NCBI GenBank assembly: GCA_035249985.1 | Contig: DATFFP010000091.1 | Span: 10,277 to 74,276, forward strand | DNA length: 64,000 nt | Origin: JAICNG01 sp035249985 | GTDB taxonomy: Bacteria > Gemmatimonadota > Gemmatimonadetes > Gemmatimonadales > Gemmatimonadaceae | Reading direction: 5' to 3' | Part shown: positions 42,709-52,282 of the stretch, in pieces | Layout: each line of letters opens with the position of its first letter | Numbering within the stretch: position 1 is the first letter of the stretch | Program-made: the position numbers and the translations under genes | The notes under the pieces: model-generated | The model's database searches: none | What the model was told of the DNA's origin: nothing | Seen by the model: only the letters and a program-made list of their open reading frames with translations

Positions 42709-45005
42709 CGCCGCGTACGGCCGCGGGACGAGCGCCGCGGTCCGCGCTCAGCGGGCTCGACGCCGGGACTCCCGTCGCCTTCCTGCTCTCCTTCACCCCC
42801 CCGCGCCGCGCGCGGCTCCGCCGCCTCGCGACGATGCTCGTCAGGGCGGCGCGGGCGTTCTCCACCCCGGTCGCCTCGACCACCGCGCCCGCCGCCATTC
42901 CCTTCGTCTTCGGTCATGCCTTCCGGCTTGGGGAGCAGCGCCTTCATCGAGAGACGGAGGCGGCCGCGCTCATCGCGATCCAGCAGCTTCACCTTCACAC
43001 GGTCGCCCTTCTTCACGACGTCTTCCGTCTTCTCCGTGCGGCCGTGCTTGAGCTCCGAGATGTGCACGAGCCCCTCGGTGCCGGGCATGATCTCGACGAA
43101 GGCGCCGAACGCCGTCGTGCTCTTCACGGTGCCTTCGTAGATCTCGCCGATCACCGGCTCCGCGGTGAGCGCCTTGATCATCGCCTTGGCGCGCTCGAGC
43201 GCCTCGCCGCCAACGGCGGCAATCGTCACGCGGCCAGTATCGTCGACCGTGATCTCGGCACCCGTCTCCTCCTGGATGCCGCGGATCGTCTTGCCCTTCG
43301 GTCCGATGAGGTCGCCGATCTTCTCGGGGCTGATCTGGACGGTCACGATGCGCGGAGCGTACGGCGAGAGATCGGCGCGCGGCTCCGGCAGGGCCTTGCT
43401 CATCTCGCGAAGGATGTGCAGTCGGCCGTCCTTCGCCTGCGCCAGCGCCTCGCGCATGATCTTGAGATCGAGACCTTCGACCTTGATGTCCATCTGGATC
43501 GAGGTGATCCCGTTCTCGGTCCCGGCGACCTTGAAGTCCATGTCGCCGAGGTGATCCTCCGTGCCCAGGATATCGGTGAGGATCGCGTACTTTCCGCCTT
43601 CGGTGATCAGCCCCATCGCCACGCCAGCGCAGGCCGCCCGCATCGGGACGCCGGCATCGAACAGCGCCAGGGAGCCGCCGCAGACCGACGCCATGGACGA
43701 CGAGCCATTCGACTCGAGGATGTCTGACACGATGCGAATCGTGTAGGGGAACTCCTCGTACGGCGGGAGGAGCGCCTGCAGCGCCCGCTCGGCCAGATTG
43801 CCGTGACCGATCTCGCGACGGCTGGTCCCGCGCATGGGACGAACCTCGCCGGTGGAGAACGGCGGGAAGTTGTAGTGCAGCATGAAGGACTTGGTCGACT
43901 CGTCCGGGTTATCGATCGAGTCGAGCCGCTGGACGTCCTGCTCGGTCCCGAGCGTGGCCGCCACGAGCGCTTGCGTCTGGCCACGGGTAAAGAGCGCGGA
44001 CCCATGTGCGCGCGGAAGGATCGGCGCCTGAACCGTGATCGGACGCACCTCGGTCGGCTTGCGACCATCGACCCGTTCCCCGCGCTCGATCACCTGCGAC
44101 CGCAGCTGGTGGTATTCCACCTCGCCGACGAGATCGGCGATGTCCTTCGTGTTGTCCGGAAAGTCCTGCGTCAGCAGCTCGATGACCTGGCGCTTCACCA
44201 TCTCGACCGCGTCGACGCGGGCATGCTTCTCCGGCGTGTTGATCGCCTCGCCGATCTTGCCCTTGGCGAGATCCTTGACCTTTGCCACCAAATCCTCGGG
44301 GTGCGTCACCTTCGTCCACTTCATCTTCTCGACGCGCGTGTTCTTGAGCAGCTCTTCCTGGATGCCGATCAGCTCTCGTATGCCTTTCTGCGCGATCGTG
44401 AGCCCCTCGATGACGTCTTCCTCGCTGACCTCGAGCGCGCCGCCCTCGACCATCACGATCGACTCGCGCGATCCGGCGACCACCATGTCGATGTCGCTGA
44501 ACTCGAGCTGCTGGAAGGTGGGGTTGATCACCCACTTGTCCTGAAGGCGGCCAAGGCGGACGCCGGCAATCGGAGCGAGGAACGGAATGCGCGACGCGTT
44601 CAGCGCGAATGACACCGCCATGAGGGCGAGGACGTCCGCGTCGTTCTCCTGGTCGGCGGAGATGACGTAGACGAAGACCTGCACTTCGTTCTTGAATCCT
44701 TCGGGGAAGAGCGGGCGGATCGAGCGGTCAATGATGCGCGCCGAGAGGATTTCCTCATCGTGCGGGCGCCCCTCGCGCTTGATGAATCCGCCTGGAATCT
44801 TGCCCGCGGCGTATGACTTCTCCTTGTACTCGACCGTCAAAGGGAAGAACGGAAGCGGGCTCAGGTTCTCGCTGACGGTGACGGCGGCGAGGACCATCGT
44901 GTCGCCGTATTGCACCATCGCCGACCCCGCGGCCTGCTTGGCCATGCGTCCGGTCTCGATCGTGAGCTTGCGTCCGGCGAAGACGCGTTCGATGCGTTGC
45001 ATCAT
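42705..45005 (-). CDS. pnp: Polyribonucleotide nucleotidyltransferase (PNPase)
   Basis: Phosphorolytic 3'-5' exoribonuclease of the RNA-decay machinery. 766 aa from tandem ATGs at 45005/45002. Two RNase PH domains (first with DTMVLAAVTVSE and GGFIKREGRP, second with RREIGHGNLAERAL and SNGSSSMASVCG), then KH (KIGDLIGPKGKTIRGI) and S1 (GEIYEGTVKSTTAFGAFVEI). A Gly/Arg/Glu-rich tail of about 70 residues follows S1. Downstream of rpsO across a terminator-like hairpin. Confidence 0.96.
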   Translation of the reverse strand: MMQRIERVFAGRKLTIETGRMAKQAAGSAMVQYGDTMVLAAVTVSENLSPLPFFPLTVEYKEKSYAAGKIPGGFIKREGRPHDEEILSARIIDRSIRPLFPEGFKNEVQVFVYVISADQENDADVLALMAVSFALNASRIPFLAPIAGVRLGRLQDKWVINPTFQQLEFSDIDMVVAGSRESIVMVEGGALEVSEEDVIEGLTIAQKGIRELIGIQEELLKNTRVEKMKWTKVTHPEDLVAKVKDLAKGKIGEAINTPEKHARVDAVEMVKRQVIELLTQDFPDNTKDIADLVGEVEYHQLRSQVIERGERVDGRKPTEVRPITVQAPILPRAHGSALFTRGQTQALVAATLGTEQDVQRLDSIDNPDESTKSFMLHYNFPPFSTGEVRPMRGTSRREIGHGNLAERALQALLPPYEEFPYTIRIVSDILESNGSSSMASVCGGSLALFDAGVPMRAACAGVAMGLITEGGKYAILTDILGTEDHLGDMDFKVAGTENGITSIQMDIKVEGLDLKIMREALAQAKDGRLHILREMSKALPEPRADLSPYAPRIVTVQISPEKIGDLIGPKGKTIRGIQEETGAEITVDDTGRVTIAAVGGEALERAKAMIKALTAEPVIGEIYEGTVKSTTAFGAFVEIMPGTEGLVHISELKHGRTEKTEDVVKKGDRVKVKLLDRDERGRLRLSMKALLPKPEGMTEDEGNGGGRGGRGDRGGERPRRPDEHRREAAEPRAARGGEGEQEGDGSPGVEPAERGPRRSSRGRTRR

Positions 45006-45030
45006 GAATGGATCAGGTAGGAGAAAACAC

Positions 45031-45064
45031 AAAACGCGCGGGGGCCATTGATGGCGCCCGCGCG
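45031..45064 (-). terminator. Terminator-like hairpin between rpsO and pnp
   Basis: On the minus strand a 12-bp stem with one mismatch (45053-45064 with 45035-45046), 6-nt loop, then TTTTGTGTTTT. It should terminate part of the rpsO transcript and let the rest run into pnp, the arrangement known from E. coli rpsO-pnp. Confidence 0.8.
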
Positions 45065-45083
45065 AATGTGAAAGACCGCGAAA

Positions 45084-45344
45084 TTAGTGCCGGAGACCAA
45101 GATCCTGAATGAGCTGCCGATAGGTCTCCAGGTCGGTCCGCTTCATGTACTCCAGGAGCCGGCGTCGCTTGCCGACCATCTTCAGCAGGCCTTGCCGGGA
45201 ATGATGGTCCTTCTGGTGGGTACGGAAGTGGTCCGTGAGGTAGTTGATGCGCTCGGTGAGCAGTGCAACCTGCACCTTGGCGGACCCGGTGTCCGACGCG
45301 TGCGCCTTGTATTTCTGGATCGTCGATGCTTTTTCGAAGGGCAT
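45084..45344 (-). CDS. rpsO: 30S ribosomal protein S15
   Basis: 86 aa, slightly shorter than the usual 89. Signature region: LTERINYLTDHFRTHQKDHH and GLLKMVGKRRRLLEYMKR, which bind 16S rRNA. Own promoter upstream at 45401-45429, with a short perfect palindrome (GGCGCT-C-AGCGCC, 45369-45381) in the leader that may matter for autoregulation. Confidence 0.97.
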   Translation of the reverse strand: MPFEKASTIQKYKAHASDTGSAKVQVALLTERINYLTDHFRTHQKDHHSRQGLLKMVGKRRRLLEYMKRTDLETYRQLIQDLGLRH

Positions 45345-45400
45345 TATGTATATTCTCCGACACCATCAGGCGCTCAGCGCCGAATTCGTTGAAGCAGAGT

Positions 45401-45429
45401 AATTTACCGGTCGCTGACCCCCTTGTAAA
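45401..45429 (-). promoter_or_regulatory. Promoter of rpsO
   Basis: Minus strand TTTACA (45424-45429), 17-nt spacer, TAAATT (45401-45406). Leader of about 50 nt. The -35 lies just before the start of the divergent kinase gene. Confidence 0.75.
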
Positions 45430-45440
45430 GGCACCCCGCC

Positions 45441-47012
45441 TTGCCTGAGCGCTATATCGGCCGCTACCTCGGCCGTTTCCGCATTGACGCGCTCGTCGGG
45501 TCGGGCGGATTCGCCTGGGTGTACAAGGGATACGACCCCGAGCTCGACGTCCCGGTCGCGCTCAAGGTCCTCAAGCCGCAGTTCGCCGGCGACGAGATGT
45601 TCGAGACGCGCTTCCGCCGTGAAGCCTCGACGGCGGCCAAGCTCCGGCACCCGAACATCATCAAGATCCTGGCGGTCGGCCGAGAGGGCGAGGCGGTCTA
45701 TTTCGTCATGGATTACCTGTCGCAGGGGCTGGTCGACCGGCTCCGGGTGATGGGTACGCTGCCCGAGCACATGCTCGTGCGGGTGGGGTTCGACGTCGCC
45801 AGCGCGCTTGGATTCGCCCACCGCCAGGGCGTCATCCACCGCGACGTGAAGGTCGACAACATCATGTTCGATGACCACGGCAACGCCGTCGTCACCGACT
45901 TCGGCATTGCCCGCGCCGTCACCAAGTACGCCGAGCAGACCGGGACGAACATGGTGGTGGGGACACCCCAGTATTTCTCCCCCGAGCAGGCCCGCGGCCT
46001 CCCACTGGACGGTCGCGCCGATCTCTACTCGCTGGGCGTCACGCTCTTCAAGGCGGCCACCGGCGTCCTGCCCTTTCAGGGTGACGACTGGTACGAGATC
46101 GCCCGACAGCATGTCGAAGACGAACCCCCGCGGCCGCGGGACCTCAACCCGTCGCTCTCGAAGGGGCTGGAGCGCATCGTTCTCCGCTGCCTGGAGAAGG
46201 AGCCTGACGAGCGCTTTGCGAACGGCGAAGCGCTGTGCACGGAGCTTTCGCACCTGCTGCCCGATCGCGGCGAGGTGACGTCGGCCCGTACGCTCATGAT
46301 TCCGGCAACGGACACGCTGGAGCAGACGACAGGCCGCCATCCGGTGCGGCGCGCCGTACGTCGGCTTCGACGCAGAGGAGTCGTGCTTGCGACCGTCGCC
46401 GCGGTCGCGGCCGTCGGCGTTCTTTCAGCGACGTTGCGATCCCGTCGTCCCGACTCGGAAGCGGCGGCCGCGCCGATCACGGTCAACAGCGGCAGATCGC
46501 CGGATTCGGTGGCGCCCGTCGTCGTTACGCCGCCGCCGCGTCCCGTCGTCGAGATCGTCGCCCCGGGAGAAGCCACCGTCTCGGTCAATGGCCTCGATGT
46601 CGGGCGCGGACGTTGGCGCTCCGACACGCTCAAGCCCGGGGAGTACGTGCTCGCGGCCAGCATCCGCTCCCTCACGCGCTGCGGAAGCGCGCGCGCCGTC
46701 GATACGATCTACGTCCGCGAGACGGGCGACACGACCGTGACGCTGCGTCCCCTGCCGTGTGGCTTTCTCGCCGTCTCATCGACGCCGGAAGTTGCGGAAT
46801 TCGTCGTGATGACCCCCGCGGGGTCGAGCCTGCGCCAGGAGATGCTTCCGTATCTCGACTCGTTGCTCCTTCCCGTCGGTCGCTACAGGCTTCGTGTGCA
46901 GGCTCGGTACTGCACCGAGTTCAACGATTCGGTGCGCATCGAATCGGGAAAGACAAACCGGCAGCACATTCGGATGCTCTGCGAAACACCCCAGGAGAAG
47001 ACGGGCGAGTAG
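45441..47012 (+). CDS. Membrane-anchored Ser/Thr protein kinase with PEGA-like domain
   Basis: 523 aa from a TTG preceded by AAAGG. Hanks-type kinase domain (about residues 8-270): glycine loop GSGGFAWVYKG, Lys42, catalytic HRDVKVDN with Asp135, DFG 153-155, and GTPQYFSPEQ in the activation segment. One transmembrane helix at about 313-332. The exterior part contains a PEGA-like stretch (EATVSVNGLDVGRGRW) and a second beta-rich region with paired Cys. All catalytic residues are present. Divergent from rpsO. Confidence 0.92.
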   Translation: MPERYIGRYLGRFRIDALVGSGGFAWVYKGYDPELDVPVALKVLKPQFAGDEMFETRFRREASTAAKLRHPNIIKILAVGREGEAVYFVMDYLSQGLVDRLRVMGTLPEHMLVRVGFDVASALGFAHRQGVIHRDVKVDNIMFDDHGNAVVTDFGIARAVTKYAEQTGTNMVVGTPQYFSPEQARGLPLDGRADLYSLGVTLFKAATGVLPFQGDDWYEIARQHVEDEPPRPRDLNPSLSKGLERIVLRCLEKEPDERFANGEALCTELSHLLPDRGEVTSARTLMIPATDTLEQTTGRHPVRRAVRRLRRRGVVLATVAAVAAVGVLSATLRSRRPDSEAAAAPITVNSGRSPDSVAPVVVTPPPRPVVEIVAPGEATVSVNGLDVGRGRWRSDTLKPGEYVLAASIRSLTRCGSARAVDTIYVRETGDTTVTLRPLPCGFLAVSSTPEVAEFVVMTPAGSSLRQEMLPYLDSLLLPVGRYRLRVQARYCTEFNDSVRIESGKTNRQHIRMLCETPQEKTGE

Positions 47013-47039
47013 GCAGAGGTAACCTCCGCCGTTTCACGC

Positions 47040-47459
47040 CTAACGACCCGCCACTCCCAGGCCAAATCCCGCCGCGACTCCGAACAACACCCCCAGCCAG
47101 AACGATCGCCGCTTGTGCCAGGGCGGAGCCGGCGGCGGCGGCTGGTCCAGCAGCGCCACGTGCTCCGTGGTCACACGCGTCGTCATGCCGGTCACCAGGC
47201 CCATCGCGTTGGCGGAATCGGCGGCGATGACCTGAAAGCGCGCGATCAGGATGTCGCGCTGCCGCGGATCGACGACGATGCCGTACAACCCGGGACGCAC
47301 CCACGGATGTCTCCCGACCACGAGCGTGAATGTGCTATCGCCCGCGCTCGCGATCTCGAATCGTGCCGACGTCTCCTGCGCGCGGGCCGCGGACGGCACT
47401 GCGCCGGCGGCCGCCACGAGGAGAAGCGCGGTGCGCATCCATCGCACTAGCGAATCCAT
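47040..47459 (-). CDS. Small exported protein with C-terminal membrane helix, function unknown
   Basis: 139 aa. Signal peptide (cleavage near SAARAQE), a beta-rich domain (about residues 30-105), a Pro-rich linker (QPPPPAPPWHKRR) and a C-terminal helix of about 20 residues rich in Gly. The start at 47459 overlaps the rseP stop by 13 nt; an ATG at 47438, after that stop, would give a neater signal peptide. I recognise no family. Last gene of the rplM-to-rseP run. Confidence 0.6.
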   Translation of the reverse strand: MDSLVRWMRTALLLVAAAGAVPSAARAQETSARFEIASAGDSTFTLVVGRHPWVRPGLYGIVVDPRQRDILIARFQVIAADSANAMGLVTGMTTRVTTEHVALLDQPPPPAPPWHKRRSFWLGVLFGVAAGFGLGVAGR

Positions 47460-48934
47460 CGGGCGAGATCACCCGCCACGCGACGGAGGTCGTTGAACAT
47501 CGCCAGCGCGAAGATGAGCGCGATCATCGCCAGCCCAAACCGCATCATGTACTCGCGCGAGCGCAGACTGAACGGAGACCCCTTCACGGCTTGCAACAGA
47601 TTGATCAGGATCTGACCACCATCGAGAATCGGAATCGGCAACAGATTGAAGATCGCGACGTTGATGCTGAGGAACGCCGTGAGTTGCAGCAGCTGCGCGA
47701 ATCCGCCCGCTGCCGCCTCCCCCGATGCGCGCGCGATCGCAATCGGACCGCCGAGCTGATCCGTCGAGAGGCGCCGCGTGACCAGGCGATGCAGGACGTC
47801 GACGACGGATCCTGCCATGTCCCAGGTTGCTTCCCATCCAGAGGCGATTGCGGCACCCAGGGACACTGGCTCGCGCCGATTCTCCACGCGATTGCCGACA
47901 CCGATACGTCCGGTGAGCACCTCGCGGCCATTGTCGTCGCGCTGATGCGCGGAGTCGGGAATGACGGTGACGGTCACGCGTTCGCCGGCACGCATGACTT
48001 CGACCGGGAGCGCACGACCCGGCGAGCGACGAATTTGCTCGACCGCCGCCGACCATCCGTCCACCGCTTCGCCGCCCACCGCGACAAGGCTGTCGCCCAC
48101 GCGGATTCCCGCCCGATCCGCGGGGGACCCACCCTCGACTCGATCGATCACCGCTGGAAGCTGGGGCGTCAGCATCGTGACCAGATCGCGACGCGCGACC
48201 GCGCTGTCGCCCTCGAGCGGAATGGTGACGACGCCACGCGACGTGCGAACGACCACCGAGTCCTCTTCGGCACGCGCGAATCCTTCGAGAATGTCGCCCC
48301 ATGTCTGAATCGCGCGGTCGTCGATGGCGACGACCGTGTCGCCACGCTGGAACCGTGACACGTACGGCTGCGCCCAGTCGGCGTCCGTCACCGCTCCGAT
48401 GACCGTCGTCGGAATGATGGGGCGGCCGTAGTACGCGGCGAGCGCGCTCAGCACGAGGAAGCCGAGCACGATGTTCATCGTGACCCCGGCAACCATGATG
48501 AAGAGGCGCGCGAGAAGGCTCTTCGATTCGAAGAGCCGATGCTCCGGCACGGGAATCGGACCGAACGGCGCCAGCGCGTTCGGGTCCCAGTCGGACGGAC
48601 GCTTTTCCTCCTCGACGACGCGCGCGCCGCTGCCCCCCACGGTCTCGGGAGCCGCCGCCGGGGTTTCCCCGCCACCCTCGAACGCCGCCATGGTCTCGTC
48701 TTCTTTCGACGCCATGCGGACGTAGCCGCCTAACGGGATCGCCGCCAGGATGTATTCCGTCTCGCCCCAGCGCCGGCGCCACAGCGACTTCCCGAACCCG
48801 ATCGAGAAGCGCGGCGCGTAGACGCCCGTCAGCTTGGCGGCGAGAAAATGTCCGAGCTCGTGTACGAAGACGACGACACCGAGCACGAAGACGAACGCCA
48901 GGATCACCCGGAATGGATCGAACCAGTCTAGCAT
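47447..48934 (-). CDS. rseP: RIP metalloprotease RseP (site-2 protease)
   Basis: Intramembrane zinc protease that cleaves anti-sigma factors and signal-peptide remnants. 495 aa. Zinc motif HELGH (residues 25-29) in the first helix, and the third ligand region LLPIPILDGGQIL near the C-terminus. Two PDZ-like domains between about 175 and 345. An insertion around residues 85-115 (Ala/Glu/Pro-rich) lengthens it beyond the usual 450 aa. Start overlaps the dxr stop by 7 nt. Confidence 0.95.
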   Translation of the reverse strand: MLDWFDPFRVILAFVFVLGVVVFVHELGHFLAAKLTGVYAPRFSIGFGKSLWRRRWGETEYILAAIPLGGYVRMASKEDETMAAFEGGGETPAAAPETVGGSGARVVEEEKRPSDWDPNALAPFGPIPVPEHRLFESKSLLARLFIMVAGVTMNIVLGFLVLSALAAYYGRPIIPTTVIGAVTDADWAQPYVSRFQRGDTVVAIDDRAIQTWGDILEGFARAEEDSVVVRTSRGVVTIPLEGDSAVARRDLVTMLTPQLPAVIDRVEGGSPADRAGIRVGDSLVAVGGEAVDGWSAAVEQIRRSPGRALPVEVMRAGERVTVTVIPDSAHQRDDNGREVLTGRIGVGNRVENRREPVSLGAAIASGWEATWDMAGSVVDVLHRLVTRRLSTDQLGGPIAIARASGEAAAGGFAQLLQLTAFLSINVAIFNLLPIPILDGGQILINLLQAVKGSPFSLRSREYMMRFGLAMIALIFALAMFNDLRRVAGDLARWIR

Positions 48935-50061
48935 GCGAACAGCTCTCTTACGTGACGTCGTGCAGCCGCATCGGCCTCCAGCAACGCGTCGCGAGAGTGC
49001 GACGGCGCCGTTCCCACTGCCGCGAGCGCGGACTCGATCGCCCGCGGAATCTCGCCGAACTGTATCCGTCCATCCAGAAACAACGACACCGCCTGCTCGT
49101 TGGCCGCGTTGAACACGGCCGGGGCCGCCCCACCCATCCGACCTGCCTGCACACCCATCCCGAGCGCCGGAAAGTCGTCGTGACGCACTCGCTCGAAGGT
49201 CAGCGGCGAGAGCTCCACCGGATCGAACGGTGGTACACCGGTGTCGGCGATTCGTCCCGGATGCGTCAGCGCGTAGAGCACCGGCAGCACCATGCTGGGA
49301 ACTCCGAGCTGTGCCAGAACGCTCCCGTCGACGAACTCCACGAACGAATGCACGACGCTCTGCGGATGCACCACCACCTCGATGCGATCATACGGAAGCC
49401 CGAACAGAAAATGTGCCTCGATCACCTCGAGGGCCTTGTTCGCGAGTGTCGCGCTATCAATGGTGATTTTCCGCCCCATTCGCCACGTCGGATGGCGCAG
49501 CGCGTCAGCCACCGTCGCACGCTCAAGACGCTCGCGCGACCATCCGCGAAACGGCCCTCCCGAGGCCGTGAGCACGAGGCGGCGCACGTCCGCTCCCCGG
49601 CGACCCGTGATGCACTGCAGAATGGCGCTGTGCTCGCTGTCGACCGGAACGATTTCTCCCCCACCCCGCTCGCACGCCTCGGCGACGAGGGCACCAGCCA
49701 TCACCAGCGTTTCCTTGTTGGCCAGCGCGACGCGCTTCCCTGCCGACAACGCCGCCAGTGTCGCATCGAGACCCGCCGCGCCAACCACGGCGTTCAGTAC
49801 GATCGACGCGTCCTCGTGCGTCGCCGCCTCGACGAGGCACGACGGTCCATGACGCCATTCACCATGGTCCTCCGCGCCGTTCTGCACGATGCCAACGAAC
49901 GACGGCCCGAACTCGCGAACCTGCTCCTGCAGCAGCGCCGCATTGGAATGGGCGGTGAGAGCAGCGACATAGAACGCATCCGCATGCCGGCCGAGGACGC
50001 GAAGCGCCGTCGTGCCGATCGAACCCGTGGAGCCGAGGACCGCCACGCCTCGCCGGGTCAT
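48928..50061 (-). CDS. dxr: 1-deoxy-D-xylulose-5-phosphate reductoisomerase
   Basis: NADPH-dependent second step of the MEP isoprenoid pathway. 377 aa from the ATG that overlaps the cdsA stop (ATGA). NADPH site AVLGSTGSIGTTAL; metal/substrate region VPVDSEHSAILQ; LTASGGPFRGW flexible-loop region; and MGRKITIDSATL. Its neighbour uppS uses the isoprenoid units for the cell-wall lipid carrier. Confidence 0.97.
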   Translation of the reverse strand: MTRRGVAVLGSTGSIGTTALRVLGRHADAFYVAALTAHSNAALLQEQVREFGPSFVGIVQNGAEDHGEWRHGPSCLVEAATHEDASIVLNAVVGAAGLDATLAALSAGKRVALANKETLVMAGALVAEACERGGGEIVPVDSEHSAILQCITGRRGADVRRLVLTASGGPFRGWSRERLERATVADALRHPTWRMGRKITIDSATLANKALEVIEAHFLFGLPYDRIEVVVHPQSVVHSFVEFVDGSVLAQLGVPSMVLPVLYALTHPGRIADTGVPPFDPVELSPLTFERVRHDDFPALGMGVQAGRMGGAAPAVFNAANEQAVSLFLDGRIQFGEIPRAIESALAAVGTAPSHSRDALLEADAAARRHVRELFAC

Positions 50062-50960
50062 TGCGGCGCCGGGATCAGCCATACGTTCAGAAGCCAGTAT
50101 GCCACGGGCAAGGCGAATAGCATTCCATCGATTCGATCCAGAACACCACCGTGACCCGGGATGATGTGCGAGCTGTCCTTCACACCCGCCTCTCGCTTGA
50201 TGAGCGACTCGGCGAGATCCCCGAGCTGGACAGCGGTGCTGATGGCGATGCCGAACAGTATCGCATGTACCGGACGAAGGCCCAGCTGCGCCTGCGGAAC
50301 CAGTACGAATCGCACCAGCGCCCAGCTTGCTACCGCGCTCACGACGAGTGCGCCCAGCGCGCCGGCGACGGTCTTTCCCGGACTCACCGAGGGAATGAGC
50401 TTGCGCTTACCCATCGTTCTACCGACGACATAGGCGCCGGTGTCGGAAATCCACACGAGGAGTAGCGGCAGCATCAGGACCGCCGTTCCTGCCGCCCGCC
50501 CGATCGCGTATGGGTGATATCGCAGGACGTAGGCGAAGGACAGCAAGACTCCGGTGTACAGGATGCCGAACACCGTGAGTGACACGGATTCGAGAGGGCG
50601 CCCGGAGACCCCGCGAACGAATATCGAGCCGCTGAACAGGGCGATCACGAGCAGGGTCCCCACGGACGTCGACACGACGGTGTCGACGGGAAGGCCGAGA
50701 TACCGAGCGTGGATCGCGAGCGGAACCGCCGCGGCGATCGCGATCCCCGCGCGCGCCATGGGACGCGTGCCGAGCTTCTCGGCGATGCGGTAGAACTCCC
50801 AGGCGGCGAGCGCGCTCGCGATCGCGAGAATGCTCGCGAGCGCCCAGTCGCCCAGCCAGACGGCGCCAAGCACCACCGGGATCGCAACGATGGCGAACAG
50901 CGTGCGCTGTGCGAGATTCGACAGTCCGCGCTCCCGCGGCGACGCGCTGGCGTCCGTCAT
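50058..50960 (-). CDS. cdsA: Phosphatidate cytidylyltransferase
   Basis: Makes CDP-diacylglycerol from phosphatidate and CTP, the precursor used by PssA (4277-5185). 300 aa with about eight transmembrane helices. The C-terminal family signature is KDSSHIIPGHGGVLDRIDG. 16 nt after uppS, in the classical frr-uppS-cdsA-dxr-rseP order. Confidence 0.96.
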   Translation of the reverse strand: MTDASASPRERGLSNLAQRTLFAIVAIPVVLGAVWLGDWALASILAIASALAAWEFYRIAEKLGTRPMARAGIAIAAAVPLAIHARYLGLPVDTVVSTSVGTLLVIALFSGSIFVRGVSGRPLESVSLTVFGILYTGVLLSFAYVLRYHPYAIGRAAGTAVLMLPLLLVWISDTGAYVVGRTMGKRKLIPSVSPGKTVAGALGALVVSAVASWALVRFVLVPQAQLGLRPVHAILFGIAISTAVQLGDLAESLIKREAGVKDSSHIIPGHGGVLDRIDGMLFALPVAYWLLNVWLIPAPQ

Positions 50961-50976
50961 GATGCGTGGCCGCCCG

Positions 50977-51720
50977 TCAGGCGGTGACCTTGCCGAAGCG
51001 CCGCTCGCGGCTTTGATACTCGAGGATCGCGGCGAAGAGATCGCGGCGCGTGAAGTCCGGCCACAACACGGGAATGATGTGCAGCTCCGTGTATGCCAGC
51101 TGCCAGAGCATGAAGTTCGAGATGCGCTGCTCGCCGGACGTCCGAATCAGGAGATCGGGGTCGGGGCTGCCGTTCGTGTAGAGGCGCGCGCGAAACGCAT
51201 CCTCATCGATGTCCGCCGGATCGAGCGTCCCCTCCACCGCAGCCTCGGCCAGGCGTCTGGCGGCGCGAACGAGCTCGGCCCGCGCGCCGTACGAAATGAA
51301 AAGCTGGACCGTGAGCCGGTCGTTATGCGCGGTTGCGTCCATCACGCCATCGACCGCCTGACGCGCCGCGGGCGAGAGCCGGTCGAGATCGCCGATGACG
51401 CGCACGCGCACGCCATTCGCGATGAGCTCGGCTTTCTCTCGCTCGACGTACTCCTCGAGCAGCGACATGAGTGCGGTGACTTCGGTGGGCGGTCGCTGCC
51501 AGTTCTCCTGCGAGAAGGCGAACAGCGAGAGCACCTCGAGCCCCGCCTGAATCGAGCCTTCGACTGCCTCGCGCACCGATTTCATGCCGTTACGGTGCCC
51601 TAGCGCCCGCGGCAAGTGACGCTCGCGCGCCCATCGCCCGTTGCCATCCATAATGATGGCCACGTGACGAGGAACAGTGCCGTTCAGACGAATTCGCGCG
51701 AGGAGCTCATCGGAGGTCAT
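50977..51720 (-). CDS. uppS: Isoprenyl transferase (undecaprenyl diphosphate synthase)
   Basis: Cis-prenyl chain elongation to make the lipid carrier for peptidoglycan. 247 aa. Catalytic Asp is in HVAIIMDGNGRWA; the family block LFAFSQENWQRP and the C-terminal LLIRTSGEQRISNFMLWQ (substrate phosphate-binding Arg) are complete. Product length cannot be read from sequence. Confidence 0.96.
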   Translation of the reverse strand: MTSDELLARIRLNGTVPRHVAIIMDGNGRWARERHLPRALGHRNGMKSVREAVEGSIQAGLEVLSLFAFSQENWQRPPTEVTALMSLLEEYVEREKAELIANGVRVRVIGDLDRLSPAARQAVDGVMDATAHNDRLTVQLFISYGARAELVRAARRLAEAAVEGTLDPADIDEDAFRARLYTNGSPDPDLLIRTSGEQRISNFMLWQLAYTELHIIPVLWPDFTRRDLFAAILEYQSRERRFGKVTA

Positions 51721-51727
51721 TCCTTGC

Positions 51728-52282
51728 TCACACCTCCATGATCTCAGCCTCTTTGGATTTCAGCAGCTCGTCGATCTTGTGGATGAAATCGTCGTGCAGC
51801 TTCTGCAGATCCTTCTCGGCGTGTTTCTTGTCGTCCTCGGGGACCTTGTCGAGCTTCTTGACGGCGTCGCGACCGTGCGTGCGCGCGTGGCGGACCGCGA
51901 TGCGCCCCTCTTCCGCGAGCTTGTGCACGACCTTCACCAGGTCGCGACGGCGCTCTTCGTTGAGCGCGGGCAGGGGTACCCGAATCACGTTGCCGGCGGT
52001 CGCGGGATTCAGCCCCAGGTCCGAATCGCGAATCGCCTTTTCGACCGCATGCGTGAGCCCCTTGTCCCATGGCGTCACGGTGAGCAGCCTCGGCTCAGGC
52101 GCAGCGACCGCCGCGACCTGATTCAGCGACATGTGCTGGCCGTACGCTTCGACGCGTATCGTGTCGAGGAGGTTCGGCGAGGCCTTCCCGCTCCGGATCG
52201 ATCCGAATTCCCGGCGAGAGCTCTCGAGCGCCTTCTCCATCGCGGTGCGCGTGTCCTTCAGAATCTGAGGTATGGTGCTCAT
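51728..52282 (-). CDS. frr: Ribosome-recycling factor
   Basis: Splits post-termination ribosomes together with EF-G. 184 aa, full length, with typical blocks GSIRSGKASPNLLD, VTPWDKGLTHAVEKAI and PLPALNEERRRDLVKVV. ATG overlaps the pyrH stop (ATGA). Confidence 0.97.
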   Translation of the reverse strand: MSTIPQILKDTRTAMEKALESSRREFGSIRSGKASPNLLDTIRVEAYGQHMSLNQVAAVAAPEPRLLTVTPWDKGLTHAVEKAIRDSDLGLNPATAGNVIRVPLPALNEERRRDLVKVVHKLAEEGRIAVRHARTHGRDAVKKLDKVPEDDKKHAEKDLQKLHDDFIHKIDELLKSKEAEIMEV

